The notes under the pieces: model-generated
Databases searched by the model: none
Told to the model about the DNA's origin: nothing
What the model saw: the letters and a program-made list of their open reading frames with translations, nothing else
In this document: one piece after another, positions 61,113 through 64,000 of the stretch
How the letters are laid out: every line of letters starts with the position of its first letter
Numbering within the stretch: the first letter of the stretch is position 1
Source: Viola odorata
Taxonomy: Eukaryota; Streptophyta; Magnoliopsida; Malpighiales; Violaceae
Length of the DNA: 64,000 nucleotides
Direction: 5' to 3'
NCBI GenBank assembly: GCA_963691705.1
Contig: OY829542.1
Span: 20,508,579 to 20,572,578 of the forward strand
Program-made: the position numbers and the translations under genes

Positions 61113-61496
61113 ATGGATGAGCTGACCAGGAATTTCCTGATCTCCAAAGCTTTGGCCCTGAAGAACCTTACTGAAGGTGACATTGGATTCCTAGAGAGGA
61201 TGATCATCAAGACCTCGGAGGATGTCCTGGAACTGCAAGGAATGTCAACCCCCATTATGTCTAGGCAGTTGGGAATGTCTCTGGAGGATTTCAGTCCTTT
61301 AGAGAGCTTGGTGAAGTTGGCCGCCACCACTTCCCGCATCGAGGTGGTTGCCTCTATGCTGCAGCAGAGGAAGGACTTACTGGCCTGCTGCCTGAAGGGT
61401 ATGAGGGCCTGTTCTGCCGAACTGACCTCCGTTGCTGATGTCTTAAGGGAGGTTCCCGTTGTGCCAGGGGAGGATGATGCTGGGTCCAACGCTTGA
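61113..61496 (+). CDS. Retrotransposon-borne antisense ORF 1 (127 aa), unknown function
   Basis: Intact frame starting MDELTRNFLISKALALKN, mostly helical in appearance, Leu- and Glu-rich, ending PGEDDAGSNA. It lies between B's 3' LTR and B's antisense gene, antisense to B's gag-pol. A TATA box precedes it, the start context is gccatggat, and overlapping aataaa words lie about 80 bp after the stop (61575-61590). A second copy starts at 63925 in element C with the same first residues, which argues for selection within the element family. I recognise no domain; possibilities include a small coiled-coil protein related to aORF products. It may be expressed, but nothing here proves it. Confidence 0.55.
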   Translation: MDELTRNFLISKALALKNLTEGDIGFLERMIIKTSEDVLELQGMSTPIMSRQLGMSLEDFSPLESLVKLAATTSRIEVVASMLQQRKDLLACCLKGMRACSAELTSVADVLREVPVVPGEDDAGSNA

Positions 61497-62012
61497 CCGC
61501 TGTCTTTGCTTCCTCCCGTTTCTTTTTCTTATGCTTTCTTGTATATGCGTCTAAGCGCTAAGGTCGTTCAGGCCATAAATAAATAAATGGTTGTTTCTAT
61601 CACCATCAAGTCTTCTTGTTCCTTGCTTGACTTTTTGTTATGTTAGTTGGAGGCATTCGTTGTAAGCCCAACCGAAAATGAGTCTTACTCGGGACACAGT
61701 ACTGCAGTGGCTATGTCCTGGGAATCGATAATGAATGTTCTGCTCCAACTGTTCTCTGGGCCGCCTTCCTAGGGGTAGGTGGTTGGGCGGTTTTTTGGTG
61801 TCCTCTGATTGGCGCAATTAATGAGCGGGTACGCTTGTGCCGGATCGGATTCTGCAATTATGGCTACTTTTCCCAAGCGCCTTAATTGTTGTTTCAGGGG
61901 CACGCGAGAGGATCGGAGCGCCTCCTTGGCTATTTAAGGGAGTTACTTTCCCTTTTTCTGCTCATCTTCATCTTCTTCTTTCTATTTTACTCATTTGTGA
62001 ATTGTGAATTGA

Positions 62013-62435
62013 ATGACAGATTTCTACTTTTTGGGTACAGCGGATCGCGACTCCCTGCCAACCCCTCCGACTTCGCCGGATTCAGATCATCCTCCCCCGT
62101 CGCCACCATGGAGGCCGCCAGCCCGTCGAAAGGACCGCAAAAGGCGGAGGGAGAAAACCTCCCAGGTGTCCATCGTGCCTTTCAATTCTTCTGGCTCTGC
62201 TGCCCGGGAGGGTAGCAAACGCTTTCCTTTGCCTGATTGTTCATTGGAGAAAACTTCCTCCATCGATGCTGGTGCTGGATCGGTAGCATCATTTACCAAG
62301 GAAAGGTCAGGCCCGTCAGGGCTCGGCCTGGAGGGGAGAGTGGATGAGCCCTTTTCACCCGCTAACGAGAAGATGCCATTTCTGGATGACGACGGGGTTT
62401 ATCACTATGGCATCTATTGGCCCGATGAGGATTAG
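62013..62435 (+). CDS. Retrotransposon-borne antisense ORF 2 (140 aa), unknown function
   Basis: Intact frame starting MTDFYFLGTADRDS. The N-terminal third is Pro/Ser-rich (PTPPTSPDSDHPPPSPP), then comes a highly basic stretch (RRKDRKRRREK) that could be a nuclear localisation signal. The C-terminus is acidic-aromatic (FLDDDGVYHYGIYWPDED). A TATA-like tatttaa lies at 61931-61937, and an aataaa polyadenylation-type word at 62481-62486, about 45 bp after the stop. A 20-bp motif found next to B's and C's LTRs recurs at 61663-61682 upstream. No recognised domain; disordered by composition. Confidence 0.5.
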   Translation: MTDFYFLGTADRDSLPTPPTSPDSDHPPPSPPWRPPARRKDRKRRREKTSQVSIVPFNSSGSAAREGSKRFPLPDCSLEKTSSIDAGAGSVASFTKERSGPSGLGLEGRVDEPFSPANEKMPFLDDDGVYHYGIYWPDED

Positions 62436-62901
62436 TGCCCTTATGTTAGGCAGACTGTATATGCCTTTTGGTATTTTATGAATAAAGTGATGCTTTCTAT
62501 CTCTTCTCTTTATCATTATCTTTCCGTTAGTACGTTGGTCTTGTTGGTAGCTAACGTGAGGGGTAACCGTTTCGCGGTTATTTGACTAGGTCAACTGTGT
62601 CACCATTTGGGGAGTCACGATAAATAACTTCGGATTCCTTTAATATGATTCCACGTGGCCAACTTATTTTTACACGCGTCTCCACATGATTGGTAGTTCA
62701 ATTAATGCGGTGGCATTTAACCCTTCAAGAAGGGACCATTTTCTCTTTCCACCCTTTTTTTCCTTTCCTTCAAATTTTCTCTTTCGTCTTTTTCTCAGAA
62801 GAACTTCCTAGTCGGCCACCGTCGGCCGCCGAGTCACCCGTAAATCTTCCCTTTTAAGGTACCACTTCGACCCTTTCAGATTTCCTATTTGCTGGTTTAT
62901 T

Positions 62902-63151
62902 ATGGTTAGGAATAGGCCCCGCCAGGTTATCTGGAGACCCGTGGATCTAGAGGTCGCACAATCACCCAGTATTTTTACATGTGATGTGGTTCTAAGGGCC
63001 GAATTGGAGGAAAACGGTATTACCTTTCCCCCCGGATATGAACCCTTTGTTCCTGAAAGTTACATGCGGCTTCATAATACGACGTAGGGTTTCTGTAGGC
63101 TACTTTACTTTAAGATGTTCCTCTATGGTTTTCGCTTTCCCGTCCATGATT
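62902..63151 (+). pseudogene. Start of Tat element B's antisense gene (aORF), cut by element C
   Basis: Starts MVRNRPRQVIWRPVDLE at 62902. The block FPPGYEPFVPESYMRLHNTT, a TAG stop at 63085-63087, then RLLYFKMFLYGFRFPVHD line up with LPEGFKASVAPESLRLNRVL and RILYAQMFRYGFRFPVDPF of A's antisense gene. Sequence homologous to A ends within a few bases of 63157, where C's LTR begins. This is the strongest evidence that C inserted into B. Confidence 0.7.
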
Positions 63152-63157
63152 AACGCT

Positions 63158-63729
63158 TGATAATAATTTGTCTTCTACCGAAGGATGTATGGCGGAGCAG
63201 CTCCTCTCAGGTCAGTGTGCGCGACGGTTCACAGTACCTGCAATGCGCCGAAGGGGGTCTCCGGCGGAAACACTCCGATGCTTAAGTCAGTATGTGTACT
63301 GAAATTGGCAGAGTTTAGGCTAGTCAAGTCCGCTTACCTGCCTCCTTTGTGGGGGAGGTATTTATAGAAGAAAGGGGGCGTTCCCGCCCGAGTAAACGGG
63401 TACGGAGCTATCGCTCGCGTTAGTGTCTGTGGTTCGCCCTTATCATGATACGCTACCTTGGCGGTAGGTGTGTAGGTAGATATTGCCACGGTAGGATAAT
63501 GGCCGGAGCGTTAATCCTGACGCGTGGTTTCCTCTGGGGTGAGATAACTCCTTGAGCCATCCATGAGGTCCTTGAGAGGAGCCGGTAGGGCCCCATTAGC
63601 CTTTGTAGCGCTTAGCCTTTGGGGAAGGTAGCAATCTTGTCCCTACCGTGGTGGTGCGAAATAGTAGCTATGCCTCTTCCCACCGGGTGATAGACGAAAA
63701 TACCCTTTCTTTTAGGTGAATTGTTATCA
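63158..63729 (-). mobile_element. 3' LTR of Tat element C, reverse orientation
   Basis: Plus-strand reading TGATAATAATTTG ... GAATTGTTATCA, 572 bp. It shares with B's LTR the terminal sequences, gggggtctccggcg, cactccgatgcttaagt, ggaggtatttatag and gacgaaaatacccttt-like words, but with many differences, so B and C are distinct copies rather than a recent duplicate. The left flank acgct (63153-63157) is the expected 5-bp target duplication. The rest of C is beyond the window. Confidence 0.78.
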
Positions 63730-63924
63730 TAAGCCCAACTGAAAATGAGCCCGAGTGTTTACCAAGGGCTAACGTTCCTTCTCTTACGGAGAGTCCCTCT
63801 AAGTACCGGGGCGGTTTTGTCTCAGAAGATGGTCCCGACGGCTTTTTTGTCAGAATCTATAAATCAGAGGTTTCTCTGTGCCAGTTTCTTCGTATTTTCA
63901 CGTTCTTTCTTTTCATATTTCGTC

Positions 63925-64000
63925 ATGGATGAACTGACTCGCAATTTCCTGATCTCTAAAACTCTGACCCTGAAGAATCTTACTGAGGGTGACATCGACT
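63925..64000 (+). CDS. Partial antisense ORF 1 of element C
   Basis: Starts MDELTRNFLISKTLTLKN and runs off the window. It is nearly identical to the ORF at 61113 and has the same layout: LTR edge, then taagcccaactgaaaatgag, then a TATA box (63858-63864), then the ATG. Confidence 0.6.
   Translation, partial: MDELTRNFLISKTLTLKNLTEGDID

Larger units (their letters stand above)
60335..63157 (-). mobile_element. Tat element B, reverse orientation, 3' end only; inserted in A and split by C
   Basis: Begins with its 3' LTR (60335-60911, reversed), then the region between pol and LTR, with ORFs on the plus strand, that is antisense to B's own gag-pol. B stops inside its antisense gene at 63157, where element C begins. 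The 5-bp left flank gctag (60330-60334) is the expected target duplication; its partner is outside the window. Confidence 0.75.

Noticed and set aside
61106..61489. 127-codon minus-strand frame opposite antisense ORF 1
   Set aside because: Full-length mirror of the plus-strand ORF; the plus strand has the TATA box, start context and a conserved copy in element C.

Overview
The window is nuclear DNA from a flowering plant, most likely a eudicot. It is AT-rich, its genes carry many short GT-AG introns, the conserved genes have clear plant orthologues (ESV1, EIPR1/TSSC1, a plant-type O-fucosyltransferase, a plastid DUF760 protein, TSR1), and the rest is typical plant transposon sequence (Tat-lineage Ty3/gypsy, chromovirus, Ty1/copia, Mutator-like and pogo/Emigrant-like MITEs). 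I could not identify the species.

Layout. (1) 1-5301: the 3' end of a large Tat/Ogre-type LTR retrotransposon. It has a hairpin-forming minisatellite (1-1025), a second degenerate array (about 1050-2440), a polypurine tract, and a 2744-bp LTR (2558-5301). (2) 5302-7959: a decayed Ty3/gypsy chromovirus-like fragment into which the Tat element inserted. (3) 7960-16153: AT-rich spacer with three Mutator-like MITEs carrying 9-bp target-site duplications, a small frameshifted hydrophilic ORF behind two G-boxes, and a copia-like LTR remnant. (4) 16154-45233: a gene island with five spliced genes: ESV1 (-), EIPR1 (-), an O-fucosyltransferase family gene (-), a DUF760 gene (+) and TSR1 (-). I built every exon chain by hand; every junction is GT-AG, every phase closes, and the products are 445, 351, 587 (or 589), 346 and 804 aa. 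(5) 45928-64000: a four-level nest of retrotransposons. A copia element is split by Tat element A (+ strand, from 49430). A is split at 60335 by Tat element B (- strand), and B is split at 63158 by element C (- strand), which runs off the window.

The five genes do not form one pathway. Two act in the plastid: ESV1 in starch-granule organisation, and the DUF760 protein with an unknown role. EIPR1 and the O-fucosyltransferase act in the endomembrane system. TSR1 acts in 40S ribosome maturation. From memory, ESV1 and TSR1 are neighbours in Arabidopsis (At1g42430/At1g42440), so this island may be conserved synteny widened by inserted genes.

The most unusual material is at the right end. The Tat elements carry genes antisense to gag-pol. 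A has a 749-codon antisense frame in three exons with good splice sites. B has two extra small intact ORFs between its 3' LTR and the antisense gene, each behind a TATA-like box and a shared 20-bp motif, and C repeats the first module almost exactly. No database search was possible; family names come from motifs and length, and functions are known-family roles rather than demonstrated here.
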